DNA from: Streptomyces zhihengii
Lineage (GTDB): Bacteria; Actinomycetota; Actinomycetes; Streptomycetales; Streptomycetaceae
DNA: 64,000 nt
Assembly: GCF_016919245.1 (NCBI RefSeq)
Contig: NZ_JAFEJA010000001.1
Span: forward strand, 1,550,001-1,614,000
Reading direction: 5' to 3'
In this document: positions 7,856 to 16,035 of the stretch, piece after piece
Position numbering within the stretch: position 1 is the stretch's first letter
Layout of the letters: every line of letters starts with the position of its first letter
Notes under the pieces: model-generated
Told to the model about the DNA's origin: nothing
Database searches by the model: none
What the model saw: the letters and a program-made list of their open reading frames with translations, nothing else
Translations under genes and position numbers: made by a program

Positions 7856-9247
7856 CTAGGAGGATTTGAGTGCCACAGCCGGGTGGCTGCGGGTGCCGAG
7901 ATGGTGGAAGAACAGGTTGAGAGCGACGGCGACGAGCGCTCCGGCGCTGATCCCGGAGCCGAGGACGGTCTGCGCCCAGGCGGGGAATCCCGCGTAGAAG
8001 GTGGGCGCGGCGAGGGGGATGATGCCCGCGCCGAGGGCCACGGCGACCAGGATGATGTTGGAGCTGTCGTCGAGTCCCGCCTCGGAGAGGGTGCGGATGC
8101 CGCTGACGGCGATGGAGCCGAACAGGACGATGCCGGCGCCGCCGAGGACCGGCATCGGCACGAGGGAGACGACCGCGCCGAGGACGGGGAAGGCGCCGAG
8201 GACGAGCAGGGCGGCGCCGGCCACGGCGACGACGTAGCGGCTGCGGACCCGGGTGAGGGAGACGACGCCGACGTTCTGCGCGAAGGCGGAGGTGGGGAAG
8301 CCGCCGAAGACGGGGCCGAGGAGGGTGGCGATCCCGTCGGTGCGCAGTCCCCGGGTGATGGTGCGTCCGTCGCTGCGGCGCTCGCAGATCTCGCCCAGTG
8401 CGAGCATCCCGGCGCTGGACTCGGTCATCAGCACCAGCATCACGATGCACAGGGAGAGGATGGCGGCGGGCTGGAACTCGGGTGCGCCGAAGGCGAAGGG
8501 GCTAGGCAGCGCGGCCACCGGGGCCTCGCGCAGTGCGGAGAAGTCGGCCATGCCGAAGGGGATGGCGGCGAGGGTGCCGATGAACAGGCCGAGCAGCAGG
8601 GCGACCTGGCGGACGAAACCGCGGCCGAAGCGCTGGAAGAGCAGGATCACGAGGAGGGTGAAGCCGGCCAGTGCCAGGTACTTCGTCGCGCCGAAGTCCG
8701 CGGCCGTCGCGTCGCCGCCGCGCGCCCAGGCGACGGGTACCGGCATCAGGGTGACGCCGATGAGGGTGATGACGACGCCGGTGACGAGTGGAGGGAAGAA
8801 GCGCAGCAGCCGCCCGAAGAACGGCCCGACGAGGAGGCAGAACACACCGGCGACCATCACCGCGCCGTAGATGGCGGGGAGTTGGCGTCCGGGGGCGCTG
8901 GTCTCGGCGATGGCGAGCATCGGCGCGATGCCCGCCGAGGACGCGGCGTTGACGAACGGGAGCCGGTTGCCGGCGATGTTCGCGACGCCGACGGTCTGGA
9001 GGATGGTGGCGAGACCGGCGATCAGCAGGCTTGCCGCGATCAGCCGGGTCATGCCGGCGGCGTCGAGCCCGACGGCCTGGCCGATGATCAGCGGAGGGGT
9101 GACAACGCCCGCGTACATGGCGGCGATGTGCTGGAGCGCGGCGGGAACGAGCCGCGCGAGGGGGAGCTTCTCGTCCACCGGGTGGACGTCGGAGGTGAGG
9201 AGCGTGTCCGGTGCCGGGTGAGCCGGCCCCGTGGGGGGCTGTGCCAT
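7856..9247 (-). CDS. NCS2 family nucleobase permease, second copy
   Basis: This 463-residue NCS2 permease is a paralogue of the one at 4628-6061. It shows the same signatures (QHIAAMYAGVVTPPLIIG, LPFVNAASSAGIAPMLAI, LMTESSAGMLALGEICER, AFAQNVGVVSLTRV) with many changes between them, so the duplication is old. The proton-coupled uptake of urate, xanthine or a similar base is the family role. Its gene is within the urate catabolic run: uraD, uraH, uricase, this permease, 8-oxoguanine deaminase. A 75-base gap after uricase contains a GC-rich imperfect hairpin (about 9268-9305), which may reduce but need not stop read-through. The start ATG at 9247 gives the family N-terminus. Confidence 0.9.
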   Translation of the reverse strand: MAQPPTGPAHPAPDTLLTSDVHPVDEKLPLARLVPAALQHIAAMYAGVVTPPLIIGQAVGLDAAGMTRLIAASLLIAGLATILQTVGVANIAGNRLPFVNAASSAGIAPMLAIAETSAPGRQLPAIYGAVMVAGVFCLLVGPFFGRLLRFFPPLVTGVVITLIGVTLMPVPVAWARGGDATAADFGATKYLALAGFTLLVILLFQRFGRGFVRQVALLLGLFIGTLAAIPFGMADFSALREAPVAALPSPFAFGAPEFQPAAILSLCIVMLVLMTESSAGMLALGEICERRSDGRTITRGLRTDGIATLLGPVFGGFPTSAFAQNVGVVSLTRVRSRYVVAVAGAALLVLGAFPVLGAVVSLVPMPVLGGAGIVLFGSIAVSGIRTLSEAGLDDSSNIILVAVALGAGIIPLAAPTFYAGFPAWAQTVLGSGISAGALVAVALNLFFHHLGTRSHPAVALKSS

Positions 9248-9321
9248 GGTCTTCCCTCCGGCCCGCGGGGCCGCCCCGCCCGAACTGCGGGCGGGCGAGG
9301 CGGCCGGCGGCCTGGCGTCCG

Positions 9322-10245
9322 TCAGAGGTTGGTCATGTCGACCGGGATCCGCGGTTCGACGCCGTCCCGGAGCACGGTGGCCTCGATCAGACCGTAGGGA
9401 CGGTCCGCCGCGAAGTAGACCTCGTTGTCGTTCTTGAGCCCGAAGGGTTCGAGGTCCACCAGGAAGTGGTGCTTGTTGGGGAGCGAGAAGCGGATCTCGT
9501 CGATCTCGCTGCGGCTGTTGATGATCCGCGAACCCATCTGGTAGAGGGTCTGCTGGAGCGACAGCGAGTACGTCTCCGCGAAGGCCTGGAGCATGTGCTT
9601 CCTGGCCTGGGCGTACGACTTCTCCCAGTGGGGCATGCGCTCCTCGTCCGAGGTCCAGTTGTACCGCCACTGGGCGGCCACCTGGGTGGCGAGGATGCGG
9701 TCGTACGCCTCCTTGAGCGTCGTGTACTTGTCCTTGACGTAGCCCCAGAACTCGGAGTTGGTCGAGTTCATCACGACCAGGTCCTTGAGGCCGGAGATGA
9801 CCTGCCACGACTCGCCGTCGTAGGTGATCTCGGTGGTGCGCACCTCCTGGCCCTGGCGGACGAAGGAGTGCTTGACCTCGTCGGCGCCGATGAACTTGGA
9901 GTTGCCGTCGGAGGTCTCGATGCGCTCCCAGGCGTACTCCTCGATGCGGATGCGTGCCCGGTGGATCGGCTCCTGGCTCGTCACGAAGTGGCGGGCGAGG
10001 TGGATGCCGAACTGCTCGGCGGACTCTATGCCGTACTCCTTGGCGAACGCGTACACCGTGTTCTTGGTGGTGTCGGTCGGCAGGACGTTGGCGTTCGAGC
10101 CGGAGTAGTGGACGTCCTCCATGTCGCCGGAGAGGGCGACGGAGACGTTCAGGTCCTTGATGTGGTGGGTGTCCCCGTCCCGCGTGATCTTGACGACGCG
10201 GTTCTCTGCCTTGCCGTACTGGTTCTGTCCCAGAATCGTGGGCAT
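9322..10245 (-). CDS. Urate oxidase (uricase)
   Basis: This 307-residue cofactor-free oxidase converts urate and oxygen to 5-hydroxyisourate and hydrogen peroxide. Family hallmarks include GQNQYGKAENRVVKI at the N-terminus, VLPTDTTKNTVYAFAKEYG with the catalytic threonine, LKDLVVMNSTNSEFWGYVKDKYTTL, and SLPNKHHFLVDLEPFG with the conserved histidine pair near residue 260. Length fits bacterial uricases. It starts three bases after the stop of uraH, with GGGAG a few bases before the ATG. The peroxide it makes explains the shared promoter block with the catalase gene at 17156. Confidence 0.97.
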   Translation of the reverse strand: MPTILGQNQYGKAENRVVKITRDGDTHHIKDLNVSVALSGDMEDVHYSGSNANVLPTDTTKNTVYAFAKEYGIESAEQFGIHLARHFVTSQEPIHRARIRIEEYAWERIETSDGNSKFIGADEVKHSFVRQGQEVRTTEITYDGESWQVISGLKDLVVMNSTNSEFWGYVKDKYTTLKEAYDRILATQVAAQWRYNWTSDEERMPHWEKSYAQARKHMLQAFAETYSLSLQQTLYQMGSRIINSRSEIDEIRFSLPNKHHFLVDLEPFGLKNDNEVYFAADRPYGLIEATVLRDGVEPRIPVDMTNL

Positions 10246-10248
10246 CTG

Positions 10249-10641
10249 CTAGCTCCCTCGGTATACGGAGTAGCCGAACGGGTTGAGCAGCAGCGGTACG
10301 TGGTAGTGCTCGCCCGGCACGACGGCGAACGTGATCGCCACCTCCGGGAAGAACACGCCGCTGTCCCGATTCGCGGGGGCGTCCTGCTGCGCCTCGGCGT
10401 CTTGCTTCTTCGTGAAGTACGCCTCGGTCTCGAAGTCGAGACGTACCCGGGTCGTTCCCTCCGGCAGAGCCGGGAGGTCCTTGCACCGTCCGTCCGCGTC
10501 GGTGGCCGAGCCGCCGAGCGGCCGCCACTCGGCCGCCGGCCCCCCACGGGCCGACAGCGAGATCGCGACGCCTTCCGCGGGGCGTCCGGCGCTGGTGTCC
10601 AGGATGTGCGTGGACACCGATGCGGTGGTTTCGGTACTCAT
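10249..10641 (-). CDS. uraH: 5-hydroxyisourate hydrolase
   Basis: This 130-residue transthyretin-related protein hydrolyses 5-hydroxyisourate to OHCU, the second step after uricase. It has the N-terminal STHILDTSAGRPAEGV segment with the catalytic histidine and ends in the diagnostic YRGS tetrapeptide (GYSVYRGS). About 15 extra polar residues (KKQDAEAQQD) lie in the middle loop compared with the shortest family members. Its ATG overlaps the uraD stop codon as ATGA, implying translational coupling, and uricase follows after three bases. Confidence 0.95.
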   Translation of the reverse strand: MSTETTASVSTHILDTSAGRPAEGVAISLSARGGPAAEWRPLGGSATDADGRCKDLPALPEGTTRVRLDFETEAYFTKKQDAEAQQDAPANRDSGVFFPEVAITFAVVPGEHYHVPLLLNPFGYSVYRGS

Positions 10642-11150
10642 GCTTCTTCCTGCTCTACGAGGCGGGTCAGACGGATGCGGTTGATCTTGCCCAGTTCGGT
10701 GCGGACGATCTCCCGCTCCTGTTCGGGCGAGTTGCCGATCCGTGCCCGCAGGGCGTCCCGCATCTGCTCACCGGTGCGGCCGGTGGCGCAGATCAGGAAG
10801 ACATGGCCGAACGTGTCCTGGTAGGCCAGGTTCAGTTCGAGCATCTCGGCCTTCAGGTCCTCGGACGCCCCGGCCATGCCGCTCTGTTCGCGCGACGAGG
10901 TCGGGTCGCCCGGCTTGGGCCGGCCGATCGGCGGGTGACCGGCCATCGCCTCGGCCAGGTCCTTTGCCGTCAGCTCCGCCGTGGCGGCGTCGCTGGCGGC
11001 GAAGAGGGCTTCGGTGTCGGCGTACGGGCGCCGGGCGAGGATCCTGCTCGCCCAGGCGCCGCTGGCGCAGACCTCGCGCAGCGCGGTGTCGGCCGCGCTG
11101 TCCTCGGAGGCGTTGAACCGGGCGAGGCCCGGGTTCTCAAGTGCAGTCAC
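10638..11150 (-). CDS. uraD: 2-oxo-4-hydroxy-4-carboxy-5-ureidoimidazoline decarboxylase
   Basis: This 170-residue all-helical enzyme decarboxylates OHCU to S-allantoin, the third step of urate breakdown. The catalytic histidine lies in AGHPPIGRP; the following S-REQSGM and LNLAYQDTFGHVFLICATGRT segments are typical. It is the first gene of the minus-strand urate operon uraD-uraH-uricase-permease-deaminase. The start is GTG at 11150, preceded by GGAGGC. The promoter with a conserved 20-bp operator lies 50-90 bases upstream. Confidence 0.95.
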   Translation of the reverse strand: MTALENPGLARFNASEDSAADTALREVCASGAWASRILARRPYADTEALFAASDAATAELTAKDLAEAMAGHPPIGRPKPGDPTSSREQSGMAGASEDLKAEMLELNLAYQDTFGHVFLICATGRTGEQMRDALRARIGNSPEQEREIVRTELGKINRIRLTRLVEQEEA

Positions 11151-11198
11151 GGGAGCCTCCGTGGCTTGATCATCTCGGTGCGTCGGACGGGCTGCGGA

Positions 11199-11241
11199 TA
11201 GCTAACGCCCTCAGGAACACGACGTCAACACTTTGTTGAAA
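11199..11241 (-). promoter_or_regulatory. uraD operon promoter and operator
   Basis: On the minus strand the block TTTCAACAAAGTGTTGACGT (11241-11222) contains the inverted repeat TCAACA-N3-TGTTGA. Its right arm merges into the -35 element TTGACG (11228-11223). An 18-base spacer leads to TAGCTA (11204-11199) as -10. The catalase promoter has the same block with one base changed and the same 18-base spacing, so one regulator probably controls both. Confidence 0.7.
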
Positions 11242-11256
11242 AGTCGCGGACACAAA

Positions 11257-11286
11257 AGCCGCCGTCCGGAACACCGGACGACGGCT
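11257..11286 (-). terminator. Rho-independent terminator of the HTH gene
   Basis: A 13-bp stem (one mismatch) AGCCGTCGTCCGG with a four-base loop is followed on the minus strand by TTTTG. It separates the HTH gene from the uraD promoter. Confidence 0.65.
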
Positions 11287-11313
11287 CGTGATCTGCGGCC
11301 GGGGAGCGGCGGC

Positions 11314-11685
11314 TCAGTCGCCCTTCGCCGCGTTCTCCCTGTTCAGGTAGTTGTACACGGTGAAGCGGCTGACACCCAGTGCGCCGGCCACCGTCTCCAC
11401 GCCGTGGCGCACCGAGAACGCCCCCCGCGCCTCCAGCGTCCGCACCACCGACTGCTTGGTCCTGCGGTCCAGCTCGGCCAGCGGGCGGCCGTGCTGCCGC
11501 TCCAGCGCGGCGAGGATGTGGTCGAGGGAGTCCGCGAGCTGCGGCAGCCGCACGGCGAGGACCTCCTCGCCCTCCCAGTGCAGCACCACGTCGTCCTGCC
11601 CCGCGTCGGCGGGCTCGATCAGCGTGCCGCCCATGGCGTCGACGAGCGGCTTGACCGCCTGCGCGAGGGCGTGGTCGAGGCTCAT
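11314..11685 (-). CDS. DauR/YheO-type HTH transcriptional regulator
   Basis: The 123-residue protein ends in an HTH_22-like domain: KQSVVRTLEARGAFSVRHGVETVAGALGVSRFTVYNYLNRE (split here by my reading as helices around VETVAGAL and SRFTVYNYL), typical of the DauR/YheO family C-terminus. The N-terminal half (ALAQAVKPLVDAMGGTLIEP, VVLHWEGEEVLAVRLPQ) would be the short sensor or dimer part; the usual PAS-like domain is reduced. It overlaps the preceding gene as ATGA. Its position directly upstream of the urate operon makes it a candidate regulator of purine catabolism, but no binding site can be assigned to it. Confidence 0.75.
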   Translation of the reverse strand: MSLDHALAQAVKPLVDAMGGTLIEPADAGQDDVVLHWEGEEVLAVRLPQLADSLDHILAALERQHGRPLAELDRRTKQSVVRTLEARGAFSVRHGVETVAGALGVSRFTVYNYLNRENAAKGD

Positions 11686-11960
11686 CCCTCGCCCTCCGCG
11701 GCGCCGTCGGCGTCCGCCGCACCGACCACGTTGACCTGGAGGGACACCCGGGTCGCCCCGTTGTGCAGCGCCTCGCGCAGCAGGGCGCCGACGGCGTCGA
11801 GCACCTCGTCCGTCCCGCCCTCCGCCGTGTTCCCGAACGGACCGACGTCCACCTTGTCCAGCCCCGCCCCCTCGACGACGTCCCGCGCGGCGAGGGCGTG
11901 CGCCGGCGGTTCGTCCAGGTCGAAGGGTTCGGTCGTGAACTCCACTCTCAGTCGCACCAT
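11682..11960 (-). CDS. Small YkoF/MTH1187-like (thiamine-binding type) protein
   Basis: This 92-residue protein resembles the MTH1187/YkoF ferredoxin-like alpha-beta family. The segment AARDVVEGAGLDKVDVGPFGNTAEGGTDEVLDAVGALLREAL matches the family pattern in which a hydrophobic beta strand is followed by G-x-x-G-x-x-x-E-G. Homologues bind thiamine or hydroxymethylpyrimidine as tetramers, but many have no known role. The ATG at 11960 follows a GGGGG run. The stop codon overlaps the start of the HTH gene, so the two are co-translated. Family assignment is by pattern only and is moderate. Confidence 0.6.
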   Translation of the reverse strand: MVRLRVEFTTEPFDLDEPPAHALAARDVVEGAGLDKVDVGPFGNTAEGGTDEVLDAVGALLREALHNGATRVSLQVNVVGAADADGAAEGEG

Positions 11961-12288
11961 GCCCCCAAGGTAGCCCTCGGGCGGGCGGCGGGACCGGGGG
12001 GTGGGGGAAACCCTCCGGGGTGGGCGGGGGGCGGGGCGCAGGAGCCATGGAGCTGCGGGGGCAGGGGGGTGCGGGGGCGTGGGTGGCGCGCGGGCCGGTG
12101 GCGGCGAGGCGCGTGGGCCCGGTCCTGCCGCCCGGGTGCCGGCCGTCGCCGTGTGCACGGCCTGCGGCCGTGTCCTCCATCGCCGGACGGGCTGGAGAAG
12201 CCGGCCCACGCGACGCCGGCGCAGCGACCTCCCGACACGACCCCGCAGCGAGCCGCGGCGCGGCGGCCTCGCCCGTAGGCTCGGCGGG
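11961..12288. other. Intergenic gap, divergent, nothing recognised
   Basis: This 328-base GC-rich stretch lies between the divergent 92-residue protein gene and the FUSC gene. It must hold promoters for both, but I see no clear -10/-35 pair, palindrome or gene. Confidence 0.5.
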
Positions 12289-14931
12289 GTGAGATGGCTG
12301 CGGGTCCTCGGGGCGATCCTGCGCGCCGGGCTGACGATCGAGCGCACCCGGCTCGAACCCCTGGTGGCGCTGCGCGCCGCCGCCGGAGTGGCGATCGTGG
12401 TCGGCCTGTTCCTGTGGCTGGTCTCCCCGGCCTACGCCGCCTCCTCCGCCCTGGGCGCGTTCTCCGCCGGGACGGCGACGTTCCAGCGGAGCTGGCGTCC
12501 GCGGAAGGTGCTGGCGCTCGGCGCCGGGGCCGGGCTCGCGATCAGCACGTTCTGCGGCTACGTGGCCGCCGGTCATCCGGTGTCGTTCCTGCTGGTGCTC
12601 GCCACCTGGACCTTCCTCGCCGGCATGGCGTGGTCGGCCGGGCCGACGGCGGGCATCGTCTCCTGCGCCACCGTCGCGGCGATGCTGGTCACCGTCACCC
12701 TGCCGACCTCGGTCACCGAGGCGCTGGAGCACGCCGGGGTCATCGCGTTCGGCGGGCTGGTGCAGGCGGCGCTGATCTGGGCCTTCCCCATCCGCCGCTG
12801 GGGCGCCCACCGGGACGCCCTCGCCGACGCCTTCGCCGCGCTGGCGGACTTCGCCCGTCGGCTGCGGCACGACCCCGAGGCGCCGTTCGACGCCGAGCCG
12901 ATGACCACCGCCCGCGACGCGGCCACGCTGACGCCCTCGCAGGCCCGGCGGCGCCCCGCCGTGCTGCACGGGTCGCGCGGCCTCGCCGAACGCATCCGCC
13001 CGGTGCTGGCGACCCTCGCCGACCCCGAGGTCGGCGCCCCCGCCGAGGGCCCGGGCCGCGACCGCGCCCGGGACCTGCTGGCCACCGCCGCCGGGATCCT
13101 GGACGCCGCCGCCCGCGCCATCCGCCGCGGGGAGCCGGTCAACGTGCCGGAGCACTCCGTCGAGGCGCTGCGGCGCGACACCCGGGGCCCGGACCCCGCC
13201 GCGGGCGACGGGGAGGCCCGGGATTCCGGCTACGCCGAGTACGCCTCGTACGCCGGGTACGACGGTGACTTCGACCCGGGGGCGCTCGACGGGTCGGCCC
13301 TGCGCGCCGCCCGGCGCCTGGCCGACCTGCTGGAACAGGCGGTGGAGATCGCGGACAGCGGGGACGCCCTGGCTCCCACCCGCGCGGGCGGGAGCCAGGG
13401 CGACGGCGGGCCGCTGCGCCGGCCGACCATGCTGCGGCTGGTCCCCGTGCTGCACCGGGCGTTCCGGCGCGAGCTGCGCCGGGACTCCACGGTGCTGCGC
13501 CACGCCCTGCGCCTGGCGGCGGTGGCCTGCGCGGGCTACGGGATCGGGACGGTCGTCTCCCCCGACCACGGCTACTGGGTGCCGATCACGGCCGTGATGG
13601 TGATGCGCCCGGACTTCCACCAGACCTACGCGCGGGCGGTGGCCCGCCTCGCGGGGACGGCCGTGGGGGTGGGGCTCGCCACGGCCACCGTGCAGCTCGC
13701 GCACCCCGGCTCCTGGGTCACCGGCGCGCTGGCGGTGGTCGCCGCCGGGCTCACGTACCTGCTGATGCGCACCGGGTACGCCGCGTCCCAGTGCTTCACC
13801 GCCGCGTACGTGGTCTTCCTGCTCGGACTCGGCGGCGAGACCTGGCAGGAGACGGCCGGGGACCGGGTGCTGCTGACGCTGCTGGGCGGCGCGATGGCGA
13901 TGACCGCGTACGCGCTCTTCCCGGCGTGGGAGACGCCGCGCATCCTCGACCGGCTCGCCGACCGGCTGGCCGGGACGGGCCGGTACGCGGCCACGGTGGT
14001 GCGCGGCTACGCGGAACCGGCCACGGAGAGCCGGTCCGAGGTCCATGACGCGCTGCTCGCGGGCCGCGCGGCGGACGCGGCGTGGAACGAGGCGTTCCTG
14101 CGGGCGAAGCAGGAGCCCGTCCTCCACCCGGGCCTGACCCGCGAGGAGGCCGAGGAGGCCGACGACGCGCTGACGTCGCTGGGGCGCGCGGCGATGCTGC
14201 TGGAGACCCATCTGCCGGGCCCGGACGCCCGCCCCTCCCCCGGCGCGAGCCGGTTCGCCGAGGCCCTGGAGGCCGACACCGAGCAGGCGGTGCGCGATGT
14301 GCGCCGCCGCCGCGCGCTGGACTGGGACCGGGTGGAGCAGGCGCTCGACGAGTGGAGCGACAACGACGACCCGGTCGTGCGCGGGGCGGCCGAGCTCCAG
14401 ACGCGTGCGCTGGGCGAGCTGACGGCGGCGGTGAGCCGCTCGCCGCTGGAGCAGGACGTGGAGCCCACCCGCCAGGTCCGCCGCGTCCAGCGCGAGGTCG
14501 AGGCGGAGGAGTCGGGCACGACCCCGGCCCCGGCCCTCGCGGACCGCACCCCGCCCCCACCGGAGCCCGACACCCCCGAGGCCCCGGCCGACGGCGGCCG
14601 GACCGCCGGCCCCACCGACGACCGGGCCGCCGACCCCACCCCGGACCGCCCGGCCGACGCGGGTGCCGGCGGGGCGGCGGCGGCGCGGCAGGCGGCACCG
14701 GCGGGCGCAGGGCGGCGGCGGCGCGCGGCCGACCGCTCCGGCCGGAACCCAGCCGCCACCGGAGAACGCACCCCCGCCCCGAACCGCCCGGCCGACGCGG
14801 GCGGCGACAGGCCCGGCACCGCCGACGGCACCGGCCGTCGCGGGGCCGACGGCGCGCACGGCGCGCGGGACGGCGACGGCGGCCGGGACGCGTCGCGGTC
14901 CCGGCCCGCCGGTGAAGGCCGCCCGGACTGA
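12289..14931 (+). CDS. FUSC family membrane protein (aromatic acid exporter-like)
   Basis: The 880-residue protein has two membrane blocks. The first spans about residues 20-165 (VALRAAAGVAIVVGLFLWLVSPAYA, FLLVLATWTFLAGMAW). The second is near 410-545 (LRLAAVACAGYGIGTVVSPDHGYWVPITAVMVMRPDF, the fusaric-acid-resistance signature). Long cytosolic helical regions separate and follow them. From about residue 735 the tail is disordered, rich in Pro, Ala, Arg and Asp. FUSC proteins are thought to export aromatic acids or similar compounds. The GTG at 12289 is inferred from where similarity starts (VRWLRVLGAILRAGLTIERTRLEP); an ATG five bases later is out of frame. It lies upstream of hyi in the same direction, 229 bases away. 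Confidence 0.85.
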   Translation: MRWLRVLGAILRAGLTIERTRLEPLVALRAAAGVAIVVGLFLWLVSPAYAASSALGAFSAGTATFQRSWRPRKVLALGAGAGLAISTFCGYVAAGHPVSFLLVLATWTFLAGMAWSAGPTAGIVSCATVAAMLVTVTLPTSVTEALEHAGVIAFGGLVQAALIWAFPIRRWGAHRDALADAFAALADFARRLRHDPEAPFDAEPMTTARDAATLTPSQARRRPAVLHGSRGLAERIRPVLATLADPEVGAPAEGPGRDRARDLLATAAGILDAAARAIRRGEPVNVPEHSVEALRRDTRGPDPAAGDGEARDSGYAEYASYAGYDGDFDPGALDGSALRAARRLADLLEQAVEIADSGDALAPTRAGGSQGDGGPLRRPTMLRLVPVLHRAFRRELRRDSTVLRHALRLAAVACAGYGIGTVVSPDHGYWVPITAVMVMRPDFHQTYARAVARLAGTAVGVGLATATVQLAHPGSWVTGALAVVAAGLTYLLMRTGYAASQCFTAAYVVFLLGLGGETWQETAGDRVLLTLLGGAMAMTAYALFPAWETPRILDRLADRLAGTGRYAATVVRGYAEPATESRSEVHDALLAGRAADAAWNEAFLRAKQEPVLHPGLTREEAEEADDALTSLGRAAMLLETHLPGPDARPSPGASRFAEALEADTEQAVRDVRRRRALDWDRVEQALDEWSDNDDPVVRGAAELQTRALGELTAAVSRSPLEQDVEPTRQVRRVQREVEAEESGTTPAPALADRTPPPPEPDTPEAPADGGRTAGPTDDRAADPTPDRPADAGAGGAAAARQAAPAGAGRRRRAADRSGRNPAATGERTPAPNRPADAGGDRPGTADGTGRRGADGAHGARDGDGGRDASRSRPAGEGRPD

Positions 14932-15079
14932 CGCCCGGCGGCGCCCCCGCCGCATCCCCGCCGCACCCTCGCCGAGCTGCACCGATCCCTCGTTCCGCGT
15001 GCTCCGGCGCCCTGCCGCCGGAGCGGTGCGGGCGGGGGCTCGGCGTCGGCCGGCGGACCGGGATTTTTGCCGGCGCGTC

Positions 15080-15109
15080 TTGACAGGCTCCGCACCCCCT
15101 GAGCAGAAT
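15080..15109 (+). promoter_or_regulatory. Promoter of hyi-glxR
   Basis: TTGACA (15080-15085) and CAGAAT (15104-15109) are separated by 18 bases, directly upstream of the paired operators. The 229-base gap before hyi holds no other gene. Confidence 0.65.
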
Positions 15110-15144
15110 TCCATTAAGCAGAAAGAAACTTCCGCAATACGGAA
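15109..15144 (+). promoter_or_regulatory. Twin 15-bp operators before hyi
   Basis: TTCCATTAAGCAGAA (15109-15123), a six-base spacer and TTCCGCAATACGGAA (15130-15144) form two sites 21 bp apart. The second is a palindrome with 5-base arms TTCCG/CGGAA. The gcl promoter has the same order, orientation and spacing. Position just after the -10 element suggests repression. Confidence 0.75.
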
Positions 15145-15160
15145 GGAGCGCACAACCCTC

Positions 15161-16000
15161 ATGGGATACGCGGACCAGCGCTTCGATGTGAACCTCTCGA
15201 TCCTCTTCACGGAACTCCCGCTCCTGGAGCGCCCCGCGGCCGCCGCCGCGGCAGGCTTCACGGCGGTCGAGCTGTGGTGGCCCTGGATCGACACCCCCAC
15301 CCCGCCGCAGGCCGAGCTCGACGCCCTCAGGAAGGCGCTCGACGACGCCGGCACGCAGCTCGTGGGCCTGAACTTCTACGCCGGCGAGCTGCCCGGCCCC
15401 GACCGGGGTGCGCTCTCGCTCCCCGGCACGGAGTCCGACCGCTTCCGCGCCAACATCGAGGTGGCCGCCGACTTCGCCGCCTCGGTCGGCTGCACGGCGC
15501 TCAACGCCCTCTACGGCAACCGCGTGGACGGCGCCGACCCGCAGGTCCAGGACGCGCTCGCCCTGGAGAACCTCGCGCTGGCGGCCCGCGCGGCCGACCG
15601 GATCGGCGCGATCCTGCTCGTCGAGACCCTCAACAAGCCGGAATCGCCGCTGTACCCGCTGGTCAGCGCCCCGGCCGCGATCGACGTCGTCGACAAGGTG
15701 AACGCCGCGACCGGCCTCGGCAACGCCAAGTTCCTGCTGGACGTCTACCACCTGTCGATGAACGGCGAGAACGTCTCCGAGGTCATCGCCGCGTACGCCG
15801 ACCGGACCGGCCATGTGCAGATCGCCGACAACCCCGGCCGCGGCGCGCCCGGCACCGGCTCGCTGCCGCTGGAGCGGCTCCTCGACGAGCTGCGGGCCGC
15901 CGGATACGAGGGCTTCGTCGGCCTGGAGTACAAGGCGGGCGACCGGCCCTCCGCGGAGGCCTTCGACTGGCTCCCGGCCGCGGCGCGCCCCGCCAACTGA
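15161..16000 (+). CDS. hyi: Hydroxypyruvate isomerase
   Basis: This 279-residue TIM-barrel enzyme of the AP endonuclease family 2 fold interconverts hydroxypyruvate and tartronate semialdehyde in glyoxylate metabolism. Recognisable pieces are FDVNLSILFTELPLLERPAAAAAAGF, VELWWPW, the LVETLNKPESPLYPL segment with a metal-binding glutamate, LLDVYHLSMNGENV, GHVQIADNPGRGAPGTG, and GLEYKAGD with the second conserved glutamate. The ATG at 15161 follows GGAAGGAG. glxR follows after 35 bases, and both share the operator-controlled promoter. Confidence 0.93.
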   Translation: MGYADQRFDVNLSILFTELPLLERPAAAAAAGFTAVELWWPWIDTPTPPQAELDALRKALDDAGTQLVGLNFYAGELPGPDRGALSLPGTESDRFRANIEVAADFAASVGCTALNALYGNRVDGADPQVQDALALENLALAARAADRIGAILLVETLNKPESPLYPLVSAPAAIDVVDKVNAATGLGNAKFLLDVYHLSMNGENVSEVIAAYADRTGHVQIADNPGRGAPGTGSLPLERLLDELRAAGYEGFVGLEYKAGDRPSAEAFDWLPAAARPAN

Positions 16001-16035
16001 CCTCACGCAGTACCTGTTTCGAGAAAGGCACCCTC

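Noticed and set aside
12001..12288. N-terminal extension of the FUSC protein
   Set aside because: Gly/Ala/Arg-rich with no helix or membrane pattern; the conserved start is at 12289.
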